From Demequina sediminicola (GTDB lineage: Bacteria > Actinomycetota > Actinomycetes > Actinomycetales > Demequinaceae), in the NCBI RefSeq assembly GCF_000975055.1, contig NZ_BBRB01000003.1, forward strand, positions 124,001-188,000: a stretch of 64,000 nt of DNA, in the 5' to 3' direction. Positions 1 through 8,108 of this stretch are shown here, piece by piece (the stretch's first letter is position 1; every line of letters begins with the position of its first letter). Position numbers and translations under genes: made by a program. A model generated the notes under the pieces. It had not been told where the DNA came from, did not search any database, and saw nothing but the letters and a program-made list of their open reading frames with translations.

Positions 1-575
1 AGGATGCTGGTGTCGATGAAGCCTTCACGGTCCAGCGCCGCACGCACTGCTGCGACCTGGCCATCCATCATTCCGCTCAGCCCCAGAACATCCGCACCGG
101 CGCGAGCTTGGGCCACACCCATGCGCGCGTAGAGCTCCAAGGTCGCATCGTTGTCGACTGAGCCGTCATCCGTCAGCACACCGCAGTGGCCGTGGTCAGT
201 GAATTCGTCCAGGCAGAGATCTGCCATGACCACCAGGCGCCCGGCAGCCGCTTCGACGGCGCACTCGATGGCGATGTTGAGGATCCCCTCGGGCTCACAA
301 GCCTGGGAGCCCGTTGCGTCGCGAGTCTCCGGGATCGCAAACAGCATCACACCGCCGACGCCCGCTTCAACCGCGTCCTCGATCACCTGCGGCAACGTCT
401 CGAGTGCGTGCTGCGAGACCCCGGGGAGTGAGTCGATCGGCCGCGACACTGTGAGGCCCTCTCGCACGAAGACTGGCAACACCAACTGTGCGGGCTGGGG
501 ACGTACCTCACGCACCAAACGGCGCATTGCTGGGCCCGTGCGCAAGCGGCGTGGGCGGCGCTGCATGGCGGTCAT
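1..575 (-). CDS. hemB: Delta-aminolevulinic acid dehydratase (porphobilinogen synthase), partial
   Basis: Condenses two 5-aminolevulinate molecules into porphobilinogen in cytoplasmic haem synthesis. Only the first 191 codons lie in the window; the C-terminal part is beyond the left edge. The minus-strand reading from the ATG at 575 shows the family block [14 protein letters not shown], the metal-binding loop, here Cys-x-Asp followed by a later Cys rather than the Cys-x-Cys of classical zinc enzymes. LFAIPE and [10 protein letters not shown] are also typical. The ATG overlaps the hemD stop as ATGA, so translation is probably coupled. It is the last visible gene of a copC/MFS/hemC/hemD/hemB run. 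The identity is secure; metal use is inferred. Confidence 0.95.
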   Translation of the reverse strand, partial: MTAMQRRPRRLRTGPAMRRLVREVRPQPAQLVLPVFVREGLTVSRPIDSLPGVSQHALETLPQVIEDAVEAGVGGVMLFAIPETRDATGSQACEPEGILNIAIECAVEAAAGRLVVMADLCLDEFTDHGHCGVLTDDGSVDNDATLELYARMGVAQARAGADVLGLSGMMDGQVAAVRAALDREGFIDTSI

Positions 576-1558
576 CGGCTCTCCGGGTCTACGGCGTCCT
601 CGTCTTTGTCAGCGGGGCTCGCTGCACTGGCTGAACTGGCTACGCTGCCGGGGCTGGCGGGACTCACCACACTGCCGGGGCTGGCTGAGCTGGCAACGCT
701 ACGGGCGCTCGGCGCATCGGCTGCGGCGTCGTGGTTCGCGACGTTGTCCTCTGCGACGTTGTCGCTCTCGACGGACTCATCGGATTCACCTTCAGGCGCC
801 AGCGCTTCAATCAACCCAGCCACAATGCCGTCATAGGACGGCGCCTGCGCCACGGCTGCAACCGTCAGGCCTGCGCCCCGTGCCGCAGCAGCTGTCATGT
901 CACCGATCGCGATGATGGTGGTGTCAGGGTGCATCTCTGGGCACGTCACCGCGAGACGCTCTGCCACGGAGCCTGAGGTGAGCAACACCCCATCGAATTC
1001 TCCGTCGGCGAGCATTTCTCGAACGTCGGGGTCTGGGCCGTCACCGTCGACGGTGCGGTAGGCCTCAACCACGTCTACATGCCAACCCTTACGCTCCAGG
1101 CCACGCTCCACCACAGGCGAGGCAAGGTTGCCGAGCGGAGCCAGCACCCGACCTGTGCCTTCGGGGAAGTCCGCAACGATGCCGCGAGCATTCTGCTTGT
1201 CAGTGGGGACCAAGTCGATGGCGAGTCCCACTTCTTCGCAGACGGCTCGGGTGGCTTCTCCCACGGTGGCGACCTTGGCGTCCGGTTGGGGGTTGCTCAG
1301 CCGCATGCCGCGGGAGCGAGCAATCCTGTCCATGGCCAGCACTGCATTGCGGCTGGTGACCACCATCCAGGAGTAGTCACCTGAGCACCACGCGAGGGTG
1401 GCATCTTCCAAGTGCTCGGGCGAAGCGGGTCCGGAGATCGCGATGAACTCCACTTCCTCGACCAAGGCGCCCGCATCGGCAAGGCGTTGCGCGAGGTGAC
1501 GACGCTGGGCCGTGACGGGAATGAGCAGGCGCTTGCCCTGCACGTGTGACAGGTCCAT
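572..1558 (-). CDS. hemD: Uroporphyrinogen-III synthase with a long disordered tail
   Basis: Cyclises hydroxymethylbilane to uroporphyrinogen III, the step after HemC. The fold is poorly conserved, but the length of the core (about 255 residues), the segment [11 protein letters not shown] and the position directly after hemC (3 bp gap) make the call firm. After about residue 255 the protein carries an added tail of some 70 residues rich in Ser, Ala, Pro, Asp and Glu, with repeated [13 protein letters not shown] units that are not part of the catalytic fold. At DNA level the tail is built from imperfect repeats around 640-700. The stop overlaps the hemB start. Confidence 0.92.
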   Translation of the reverse strand: MDLSHVQGKRLLIPVTAQRRHLAQRLADAGALVEEVEFIAISGPASPEHLEDATLAWCSGDYSWMVVTSRNAVLAMDRIARSRGMRLSNPQPDAKVATVGEATRAVCEEVGLAIDLVPTDKQNARGIVADFPEGTGRVLAPLGNLASPVVERGLERKGWHVDVVEAYRTVDGDGPDPDVREMLADGEFDGVLLTSGSVAERLAVTCPEMHPDTTIIAIGDMTAAAARGAGLTVAAVAQAPSYDGIVAGLIEALAPEGESDESVESDNVAEDNVANHDAAADAPSARSVASSASPGSVVSPASPGSVASSASAASPADKDEDAVDPESR

Positions 1559-1561
1559 CAG

Positions 1562-2479
1562 TTAACTACCTCCCATGAGTCGCCCGGCACCGCGGCCAAG
1601 CAGCGTGAACCCGGTGCTCCGTCCGAGCGAAGCCGCTTCGGTGGCGGAACCGGTGGTGGTTTCGTTCAACGACAGTGTGCCGTTTCCGTTCACGACGCGC
1701 GCCTTCAAGGTCATCACACCGTTGGCAATCGTGGCGTATGCGGCCACAGGTGCCGCGCATCCGGCGTCAAGCACACCCAGGACGGCGCGTTCTGCATTGA
1801 CAGCTCGACGGGTGTCGATGTGGTCGAGGCTACGCACTACGTCAGCCCACTCGGGGTCGGCGTCGGGCAGCACCTCGACGGCAAGAGCGCCTTGCCCGGG
1901 CGCGGGAAGCATTTGCGAAGGATCGAGAAGTGTCGTGGCCTCGTCACTACGGCCGATGCGGTTAAGGCCCGCAGCAGCGAGCACGACGCCGTCGAGGCCG
2001 TCGTGTAGTTTTCCGAGCCTCGTGTCGATGTTCCCGCGCAGTCCCTCGACTGTCAGGTCTGGACGCAGCGCGAGCAGTTGCGCCGCACGGCGCGGGGAGC
2101 CTGTGCCAATGCGCGCGCCCGCAGGCAAGTCGTTGAGTGAGTGGCCGAGCGTGCACAGTGCGTCACGCACGTCCTCACGTTCAGGAATCGCAGCAATCTC
2201 AAGGTCTGGATGAGGCTCGACGGGGATGTCCTTGAGCGAGTGGACCACGAGGTCACACACGTCGTTCTTGAGTGCGTCGCGCAGTGCATTCACGAACACA
2301 CCGGTCTGACTCAAACCGACGAGCGAATCCCGCGAGACGTCCCCTTCGGTCCGGATGCGCACCAACTCGACGTCAAGGTCGATACCGCGTTCCTTGGCCG
2401 CATCGATGAGTTGACGGGCCACCATTGACGACTGCGTGCGAGCAAGTTGAGACGCACGAGTGCCCAGGCGAAGTTTCAT
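1562..2479 (-). CDS. hemC: Porphobilinogen deaminase (hydroxymethylbilane synthase)
   Basis: Polymerises four porphobilinogens into hydroxymethylbilane in the cytoplasm. The 305 residues match the family size. The start MKLRLGTRASQLARTQS, the APGQGALAVEV block and the Cys of LDAGCAAPVAAYA (about C241), which holds the dipyrromethane cofactor, are all present. The ATG overlaps the stop of the upstream MFS gene (ATGA), and hemD follows after 3 bp, so this is one transcript. The start is fixed by the conserved N-terminus. Confidence 0.97.
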   Translation of the reverse strand: MKLRLGTRASQLARTQSSMVARQLIDAAKERGIDLDVELVRIRTEGDVSRDSLVGLSQTGVFVNALRDALKNDVCDLVVHSLKDIPVEPHPDLEIAAIPEREDVRDALCTLGHSLNDLPAGARIGTGSPRRAAQLLALRPDLTVEGLRGNIDTRLGKLHDGLDGVVLAAAGLNRIGRSDEATTLLDPSQMLPAPGQGALAVEVLPDADPEWADVVRSLDHIDTRRAVNAERAVLGVLDAGCAAPVAAYATIANGVMTLKARVVNGNGTLSLNETTTGSATEAASLGRSTGFTLLGRGAGRLMGGS

Positions 2480-3717
2480 GAGGACAACTCTTTCACAGAG
2501 CGGACATGGCGATAGCCCGGGCCAACGAGCGCAATGACAAATGCCACACCCGTGAGGACGAGTGCCGCCCAGGCAGGCGCTCTAAACCCGAGTCCCGCGC
2601 CAATGATGATCGCTCCCATACCGGCGCCAAGAGCGGACGCCGCATTGAGTGCGGCGTGGGACAACGCGGAGCCGAGGGAGGGAGATTCGCGCAACGTATC
2701 CATGAGGTGCACTTGCGAGGACTGCGAATAGATCTGCGTCGCGACTCCCAGCAAGAAGAGCGCTGGGATGGTCACGCCGGGCTGATCGCCGGCTGCACCG
2801 ATGGCAATCAGCGCAATGGCAGTCAGGACTAAGCCGATTTTGCCAGCACCGAGGTGCGAACGGTCGGTGAGCTTTCCGCCCACGATAGCTCCGGTGGAGG
2901 TGGCGATACCCCACATCATCAGCACCCATGTCACCGTTGATGGAGTCAATCCGTTCTCGACCTCGAGGAGCGGCACGATGTAGGAGAACACCGCACCGAG
3001 GCCGGAGAATCCGACGGTGATGGCGACGATGGCTGTCCATACGGGGACCGAACGCATGGACTGCATCTCAATGCGCGCCGTGGTCGCCGCGTTGCCGGGT
3101 ACTGCCGGCGTGAAGGCCCATACGGCAGCCAGTGCCATGACGGAGAGGACTGCCACCACCGCGTAGGACACGCGCCAGTCCGTGACGTTGGAGAGCCACT
3201 GCATGCTCGGCACGCCGACAATCTGCGAAAAAGTCAGGCCAAGCATGATGATCGCTACGCCGAGGCCACGACGCGATTTTCCAAGGACCGTCATCGCCAC
3301 ATACGAGGCAACGCCGAGCAGGGCACCGTGAGGAAGTCCCGCCAGGAATCGGATCGCCATGAGCGATTCGACGGTGGGGGCAACGACTGTCGCGATGCTC
3401 ATGAGCGCGAACGTTCCGGCCAACACCACAAGCAACGGGCGCCGGCCCACACGCCCAAGGCCCACCATGATGAGCGGCGCACCCACAACGACTCCCATGG
3501 AGTACGCGACCATGGTGTAACCCAGGATGTCGACGGTGGTGTCGAGGTCGGCTATCTGGCTCTGGACAACTGCTGGAGCCGAGTTTTGGCTCAGGCCAAT
3601 AACAAAGCCCACCAAGGCGAAGGCCGCCAGCACCATCCGTGCTCGCGGCGCGTGCGCAGTCCGCGGAAACTTCCACTGGGGGCGGCCAGCGGGAACGGTT
3701 GAGGGAAAGTCAGTCAC
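2476..3717 (-). CDS. MFS transporter, DHA1/AraJ-like
   Basis: Predicted inner-membrane secondary transporter of about 12 helices and 413 residues. The early segment LVGFVIGLSQNSAPAVVQSQIADL, the loop GLGRVGRRPLLVV between helices 2 and 3 and a 12-helix layout are typical of drug/sugar efflux MFS proteins. I chose the GTG at 3717, which overlaps the upstream copC-like stop as GTGA; a longer reading would run into that gene. The stop overlaps the hemC start (ATGA). The substrate is unknown. Its place between a copper-type periplasmic protein and haem genes hints at metal or porphyrin traffic, but this is only inference. Confidence 0.8.
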   Translation of the reverse strand: MTDFPSTVPAGRPQWKFPRTAHAPRARMVLAAFALVGFVIGLSQNSAPAVVQSQIADLDTTVDILGYTMVAYSMGVVVGAPLIMVGLGRVGRRPLLVVLAGTFALMSIATVVAPTVESLMAIRFLAGLPHGALLGVASYVAMTVLGKSRRGLGVAIIMLGLTFSQIVGVPSMQWLSNVTDWRVSYAVVAVLSVMALAAVWAFTPAVPGNAATTARIEMQSMRSVPVWTAIVAITVGFSGLGAVFSYIVPLLEVENGLTPSTVTWVLMMWGIATSTGAIVGGKLTDRSHLGAGKIGLVLTAIALIAIGAAGDQPGVTIPALFLLGVATQIYSQSSQVHLMDTLRESPSLGSALSHAALNAASALGAGMGAIIIGAGLGFRAPAWAALVLTGVAFVIALVGPGYRHVRSVKELSS

Positions 3718-4343
3718 TTTCGGCGCGACTGTGCAATCAATGCGGCACCGGCGGTACCGATCACCGCAATTGCGACAACAATCCAGACCCATGCCTGGAT
3801 CCCGCCCTCCTCGTCGGATGCAGCAGGGCTTGCACTGGGTGACGGCGACGGGCTTGCCTCTGCGATCAGACCACCTGTGGTGACGGCCGATGCTGTGGGC
3901 TCGGGCGATGCGGAGGCGCCTCCCGCTGTAGGTGACGCCTCGGCTTCAGTCATCGCGGCATCGGCCGGGCTATAGGTGAAAGGGATGGTGCCTTCGATGG
4001 GGTGGCCGTCTTCAGCGACGATGCGCCACTGCAATGTCACTGCACCCGCTGTGAGGTTGCCGGGAACGGGCGCACTCACACTGTTGGTGGAGGGATACGT
4101 GGCCTCAAGCGCGTGGCTGGTGCCTTCTGCGTCGACAAGGGACAACTCGGTGCCAATGTCGAGGATGTCGGACGAAAACTCCAGGACGACCTCGTCAAGC
4201 ACTTCGACCGTCGAGTCCGCGGCGGGTGTCGACGACCTCAACTCGGTGTGAGCAGAAGCACTGGGAGCAACGAGCGCAGTGGCAAGTGCGGCAAGGACCA
4301 ATGCGCCCACGGCGCGCAACGAAGCAACACGAGTAATCACCAT
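3714..4343 (-). CDS. CopC-domain secreted protein with C-terminal anchor
   Basis: A 209-residue exported protein. The signal peptide (about residues 1-30) ends ...PSASA, and the mature chain starts HTELRSSTPAA; an N-terminal His is the usual copper ligand in CopC proteins. The CopC/YcnJ-type beta-sandwich follows, including WRIVAEDGHPIEGTIPFTY. A Ser/Pro/Ala-rich linker then leads to one membrane helix (about AWVWIVVAIAVIGTAGAALI) and a basic end. I start at the ATG at 4343; longer readings include a repeat-rich intergenic stretch. It is the first gene of the run leading into hemC, hemD and hemB. A copper role is inferred from the domain. Confidence 0.8.
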   Translation of the reverse strand: MVITRVASLRAVGALVLAALATALVAPSASAHTELRSSTPAADSTVEVLDEVVLEFSSDILDIGTELSLVDAEGTSHALEATYPSTNSVSAPVPGNLTAGAVTLQWRIVAEDGHPIEGTIPFTYSPADAAMTEAEASPTAGGASASPEPTASAVTTGGLIAEASPSPSPSASPAASDEEGGIQAWVWIVVAIAVIGTAGAALIAQSRRK

Positions 4344-4408
4344 GCCCCCATTGTCACACTGCCGCGAGCCATCTCGACACTCCTTTGCTGTCTGGGGTTG
4401 CCGTCTAC

Positions 4409-4438
4409 ACATGTGCACACAACACATGTGCACACAAC
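4409..4438. repeat. Two tandem 15-bp units upstream of the copC-like gene
   Basis: The unit ACATGTGCACACAAC occurs twice without a gap, about 65 bp before the copC-like ATG. Each unit contains the palindromes ACATGT and GTGCAC. The position suits a regulator site for the copC/MFS/hem run, but there is no direct evidence of that. Confidence 0.6.
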
Positions 4439-4439
4439 G

Positions 4440-4479
4440 CGGCAGGGCGCCCACGGCGTGAACCGTGGGCGCCCTGCCG
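4440..4479. terminator. Strong hairpin between the doxX-like and copC-like genes
   Basis: A perfect 17-bp inverted repeat (arms 4440-4456 and 4463-4479, loop CGTGAA) lies just after the doxX-like stop. There is no T-run, as is common for terminators in high-GC actinobacteria. It probably ends the doxX-like transcript. Confidence 0.75.
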
Positions 4480-4493
4480 TCAATGTACGTAGA

Positions 4494-5072
4494 TCAGATG
4501 AGCCAGCGCTGCTTCTGAACGATGTCGAGGCGCTTCCACCAGCTGCCTAGACCGATGGCCTGGTAGCGGACCTCCAGCAACACGGCCGCTGCAATGGCAA
4601 CAATCATGATGATGTGGTCGTCGACGAAGGGGTTGGTGGCGTTGCCACCCTGGTTGGGCCAGGAGTGCGAGATCCACATCATGGCCAGCATGGCGATTGC
4701 CGACCACATGCCGATGCGAGTTCCGATACCGAGCATGAGTGCCAGACCGATGCCGAGCAGACCAAGCATGAATGGCCAGTCAGTCCAGGCCTGGGTGCCC
4801 AGGTTGGCGAAGAAGTCAGCGAACGGTCCGGACGACGAACCCAGGTAGCCCTCGGTGATGCGGGCGCCATTGGCCCACGCACGTTCACACATCACCTCGA
4901 TGGTGCCGTCGTCCTGGCGGCACGTCGAGAATCCGAGGCCGAACATCTTGTCGAGGAAGGCCCACAAGAAGTAGAACCCGATAGTGATACGGGTAATGCT
5001 GAGCATCACCCAACCGGCTTTAGATCCCACGGGGCCGGTCAGCTCCCGAGTCGTTGTGTCGTCGGCAGTCAT
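4494..5072 (-). CDS. DoxX-family membrane protein
   Basis: A 192-residue integral membrane protein with about four helices, one at the N-terminus (VMLSITRITIGFYFLWAFLDKMFGLG) and three after the central loop. The R-x-x-x-G-x-x-F-x-x-x-G/A-x-x-K pattern at the first helix and LGLLGIGLALMLGIGTRIG are typical of DoxX/DoxD proteins. Some relatives are subunits of thiosulfate:quinone oxidoreductase or work in redox stress; the exact function here is unknown. It stands alone, with its own upstream region holding an inverted repeat at 5100-5125 and a strong hairpin after the stop. Confidence 0.75.
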   Translation of the reverse strand: MTADDTTTRELTGPVGSKAGWVMLSITRITIGFYFLWAFLDKMFGLGFSTCRQDDGTIEVMCERAWANGARITEGYLGSSSGPFADFFANLGTQAWTDWPFMLGLLGIGLALMLGIGTRIGMWSAIAMLAMMWISHSWPNQGGNATNPFVDDHIIMIVAIAAAVLLEVRYQAIGLGSWWKRLDIVQKQRWLI

Positions 5073-5400
5073 TTGCGTCTCCTTTGATGATACTGACCCA
5101 AGGCATCCTTTTGGATAAATGCCTTGACACGACTGTACCGTGAAATGAGGCTCAAATGCCCGGTAGAACAGGGGTTTTTACAACGCACGTCACACCTCAA
5201 TAACGACTTCACCGACCGGGACTGAAGGCCTACAAAAGCGATCAATGAGCACCGATACAGTGGGCACGGATTTGTACGAAAAACCAATTCATGCGCACCA
5301 CGAGGACACCTCCATCTGCAATCCTCGGGCGAAGGATCTGAGATCCGGCTAACGACACGCAAACCCTCACCTTTGAATCGCGCGTCGTACCATCGGCACT
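5073..5400. other. Divergent intergenic region, doxX-like gene / M3 peptidase
   Basis: This 328-bp stretch has no gene I can support. It contains the inverted repeat AAGGCAT (5100-5106) / ATGCCTT (5119-5125), with an inner ATCC/GGAT stem around TTTT, 28 bp before the doxX-like start. It is more AT-rich than its surroundings and must hold the two divergent promoters, but I see no clear -35/-10 pair for the peptidase. Confidence 0.5.
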
Positions 5401-7317
5401 ATGGAAAAACTTACGCCCCTCGCACTCCCCGCTCATGACAGCCCCTCGTGGAGGGACTTCTGCGAGAACTACGTGGGCGAACGCTTGGATTCGGCGACTG
5501 TCGCGCTCGAGAGCATTCGCTCCGGCACATCTGGCGACGTGATCGAGGCGTGGAACGAGAGCGACATCGCGCTCGACTATGCCGGGGGGTTGATGGCCTC
5601 GCTGTCGGAGGTCCATCCTGAGGCGGACGTTCGCGACACCGCCTCGACACTGATGCAGCGCGTTGACGCGTTCAGGTCGGCGCGCAACGGTGACCCAGTG
5701 CTCTATCAGGCATTCCAGACCACGGTTGAGACGCCAGAGACCCGGTATCTACGCGAACTTGTGTTGCGGGACTTTCGCTTGGCGGGAGCACATCTCGACG
5801 ACGAGACTCGGGGGCGCGTGGCCGAGCTCTCCGAGCAAATCACCGCGACCTCGACGGAGTTCTCGGACAACATTCGGGAGGATGTGGCATCCATCTCGGT
5901 GCCAGCACGCGCGCTCGCGTCCATGCCTGAGGACTACAGGGATGCTCACCCAGCGGATGCAGACGGCAACGTCACCATCACGACCGACTACCCCGACATG
6001 GTCCCGGTCTTGGATCTATGCTCGGACCGCGAGGTGCGCGAGGCTCTCATGAGGGCCGACTACGAACGTGCTCCCGCCAATGACGACGTCTTGAAGCGAC
6101 TGCTCGCGTTGCGCCAGGAGAAGGCCCAACTCTTGGGGTTCGACACGTGGGCCGACTTCGCGACGGCCCCCATGATGATGTCGGATGGCCCAGGAATCGA
6201 GGCGTTTCTCGATGAGGTCACGGCCGCTGCACGTCCCGCAGGACGCGCGGACGCTGCCATGCTCCTGGGCCGAATGCGAAAAGACCACCCGGACGCCGAT
6301 GAGCTCCTTGTCTCAGACTCCAGGTACTACCTCGAGGTACTCAAGGCCGAGCGCTTTGGCGTCGACGCACGCGAGATCCGCCAGTACCTCGATTACAGCC
6401 GTGTGCGCGATGGGATCTTGTCGTTGGCAGGTCACCTCTTCGGGCTCACGTTTGACGCGGTGTCCGATGCTCCGCGATGGCACGAGGACGTCGAGGTGTA
6501 CGACGTCACTTCTGGCGACCAACGCATCGGCCGTATTCACCTCGATATGCACCCCAGGGCGGGCAAGTACGGCCACATGGCCTGCTTTGATGTCGCGGGA
6601 GGCATCGCAGGTCGTCACCTCGCGGAAAGCGCCCTTGTCTGCAACTTTTCCCGCGGCAAACTGACGTTCGATGATCTCGAAACGTTCTTGCACGAGTTCG
6701 GGCACTTGATGCACTCGATCTTGTCCGGAGACGCTCACTATGCACGCCTCGCAGGCCTGAGCATCTTTGGCGAGTGGGACTTCGTTGAGGCACCGTCACA
6801 ACTCCTTGAGGAGTGGGCATACTCGCACGATGTCTTGAAGCGGTTCGCGGTCAACGACGCGGGCGAGGAGATTCCACGCGAGCTCGTCGCGGCCATTCGT
6901 GCTGGACGAGACCTCGGTGCCGGATTACTGACATGCCGCCAGCTCACTTACGCGAACCAGTCCTACCGGCTCCACCGCGACGTGCCCGACGACCTCGCTG
7001 AAGCATCGGCTGCAATTGAGCGAGAGTTCGATGTGCGTACACCGCTGACAGGGACTCACCAGTACCGGTCATTCGGCCACTTGACGACATATTCTGCCTG
7101 CTACTACACGTATCAATGGTCGCTTGCGATTGCGAAGGATCTCTTCACGGGCTTTGACCCCGATGACCTGCTGAATTCGAGTGCCACGATGCGCTACCGC
7201 GACGCTGTCTTGGTTCCAGGGGGTTCGAAGCCCGCAGCAGCCCTCATTGAAGACTTTCTCGGGCGGCCGTTCTCTCCGGATGCGTACGCGGCATGGCTGG
7301 CCTCGTTGTCTGAATAG
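5401..7317 (+). CDS. M3-family zinc oligopeptidase
   Basis: Cytoplasmic zinc peptidase that would cut short peptides. It has 638 residues, close to the thimet/oligopeptidase A size. The zinc-binding HEFGH motif is at about H431-H435 in FLHEFGHLMHSILSG, and the third ligand is expected in FGEWDFVEAPSQLLEEW (E463 region), the usual E-x-x-D-x-x-E-x-P-S-Q block. The C-terminal helices with TYSACYYTYQWSLAIAKDLF also fit. There is no signal peptide. It is transcribed alone and ends at a perfect hairpin shared with the converging tetR gene. OpdA-like and Dcp-like members cannot be told apart by eye. Confidence 0.92.
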   Translation: MEKLTPLALPAHDSPSWRDFCENYVGERLDSATVALESIRSGTSGDVIEAWNESDIALDYAGGLMASLSEVHPEADVRDTASTLMQRVDAFRSARNGDPVLYQAFQTTVETPETRYLRELVLRDFRLAGAHLDDETRGRVAELSEQITATSTEFSDNIREDVASISVPARALASMPEDYRDAHPADADGNVTITTDYPDMVPVLDLCSDREVREALMRADYERAPANDDVLKRLLALRQEKAQLLGFDTWADFATAPMMMSDGPGIEAFLDEVTAAARPAGRADAAMLLGRMRKDHPDADELLVSDSRYYLEVLKAERFGVDAREIRQYLDYSRVRDGILSLAGHLFGLTFDAVSDAPRWHEDVEVYDVTSGDQRIGRIHLDMHPRAGKYGHMACFDVAGGIAGRHLAESALVCNFSRGKLTFDDLETFLHEFGHLMHSILSGDAHYARLAGLSIFGEWDFVEAPSQLLEEWAYSHDVLKRFAVNDAGEEIPRELVAAIRAGRDLGAGLLTCRQLTYANQSYRLHRDVPDDLAEASAAIEREFDVRTPLTGTHQYRSFGHLTTYSACYYTYQWSLAIAKDLFTGFDPDDLLNSSATMRYRDAVLVPGGSKPAAALIEDFLGRPFSPDAYAAWLASLSE

Positions 7318-7322
7318 CCAGT

Positions 7323-7356
7323 TGACGCTCGCAGGCCTTGGCGCCTGCGAGCGTCA
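7323..7356. terminator. Bidirectional terminator hairpin
   Basis: A perfect 14-bp stem (arms 7323-7336 and 7343-7356, loop CTTGGC) lies between the convergent M3 peptidase and tetR stops, so it can serve both genes. Confidence 0.8.
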
Positions 7357-7365
7357 TCTGTGCGT

Positions 7366-8040
7366 CTAGTCCTCGACAACGAGGGGAACAGTCATCTGCG
7401 ACTCGAAGTGCAGGCGCAGGACCTCGCTCATGGGGGTCGAGCGCACGCCAAGGAGCCACTGCACCTGTAGTCCATCCATGATGGCAACGGCTTGCTGTGC
7501 GGCAGCGGCGGCATCGATTTCAGGGCGCACGTCGCCGGCCTCTTGGCCCTTGCGGTAGGCGCTTTCAAGCTTTTTCACCAGCGCGTCGTAGCGATCGCGG
7601 AAGAAGTCATGGGCGGGGTGGCGCGACGAGGTCGCTTCCGCGGAGACGACGGCGAAAAGTTCCACGACACCTGGGCGGCCTTCGTTGACGCGTGCGCTCC
7701 GTACGAGGTTCGCCAGAGAGACGATGCCGCCCTCGGGAACCACAGGATTCACACTGGCGTCTTGCTCATCACGACGCTCGAGCACCGCCATCAGCAGCGC
7801 CTCTTTGGTCGGGAAGTGATAGAGCAGGCCGGGATGCGACATGCCCGCGCGCCCAGCGATATCGCGCAGGGAGCTACCGCGGTAGCCGTTCTCGGCGAAG
7901 GTCGTCATTGCGACGTCGAGGATGTGCCCCTTGGTGGCACGGCCGCGCGCGTAGGTGCGCTCGGCGCTTGCGTCGTCCGTTTCGCTGGGTGCGGGATTCT
8001 CGGGAGCGGCGTTCTGACCGGGGGAAAGTTTCTGGTTCAC
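7366..8040 (-). CDS. TetR-family transcriptional regulator
   Basis: A DNA-binding repressor of 224 residues. After a disordered N-terminal stretch of about 35 residues comes the TetR helix-turn-helix: GHILDVAMTTFAENGYRGSSL, then RDIAGRAGMSHPGLLYHFPTKEALL, ending near residue 85. The C-terminal half would bind an unknown ligand. It is divergent from the GH3 beta-glucosidase gene with only 68 bp between them, so it probably controls that gene and itself. I see no clean long palindrome there. The ligand could be a sugar, but this is not shown by the sequence. Confidence 0.9.
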   Translation of the reverse strand: MNQKLSPGQNAAPENPAPSETDDASAERTYARGRATKGHILDVAMTTFAENGYRGSSLRDIAGRAGMSHPGLLYHFPTKEALLMAVLERRDEQDASVNPVVPEGGIVSLANLVRSARVNEGRPGVVELFAVVSAEATSSRHPAHDFFRDRYDALVKKLESAYRKGQEAGDVRPEIDAAAAAQQAVAIMDGLQVQWLLGVRSTPMSEVLRLHFESQMTVPLVVED

Positions 8041-8108
8041 GCGACGAACCTACCACACGGTAAGAATCATGCTAGCGTCAATCCACCACATTCATCGAAA
8101 GGATTCGT

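Noticed and set aside
151-915. 254-residue plus-strand open frame
   Set aside because: It lies antisense to hemB and hemD and is rich in Arg/Ser/Pro, as shadow frames are in high-GC DNA.
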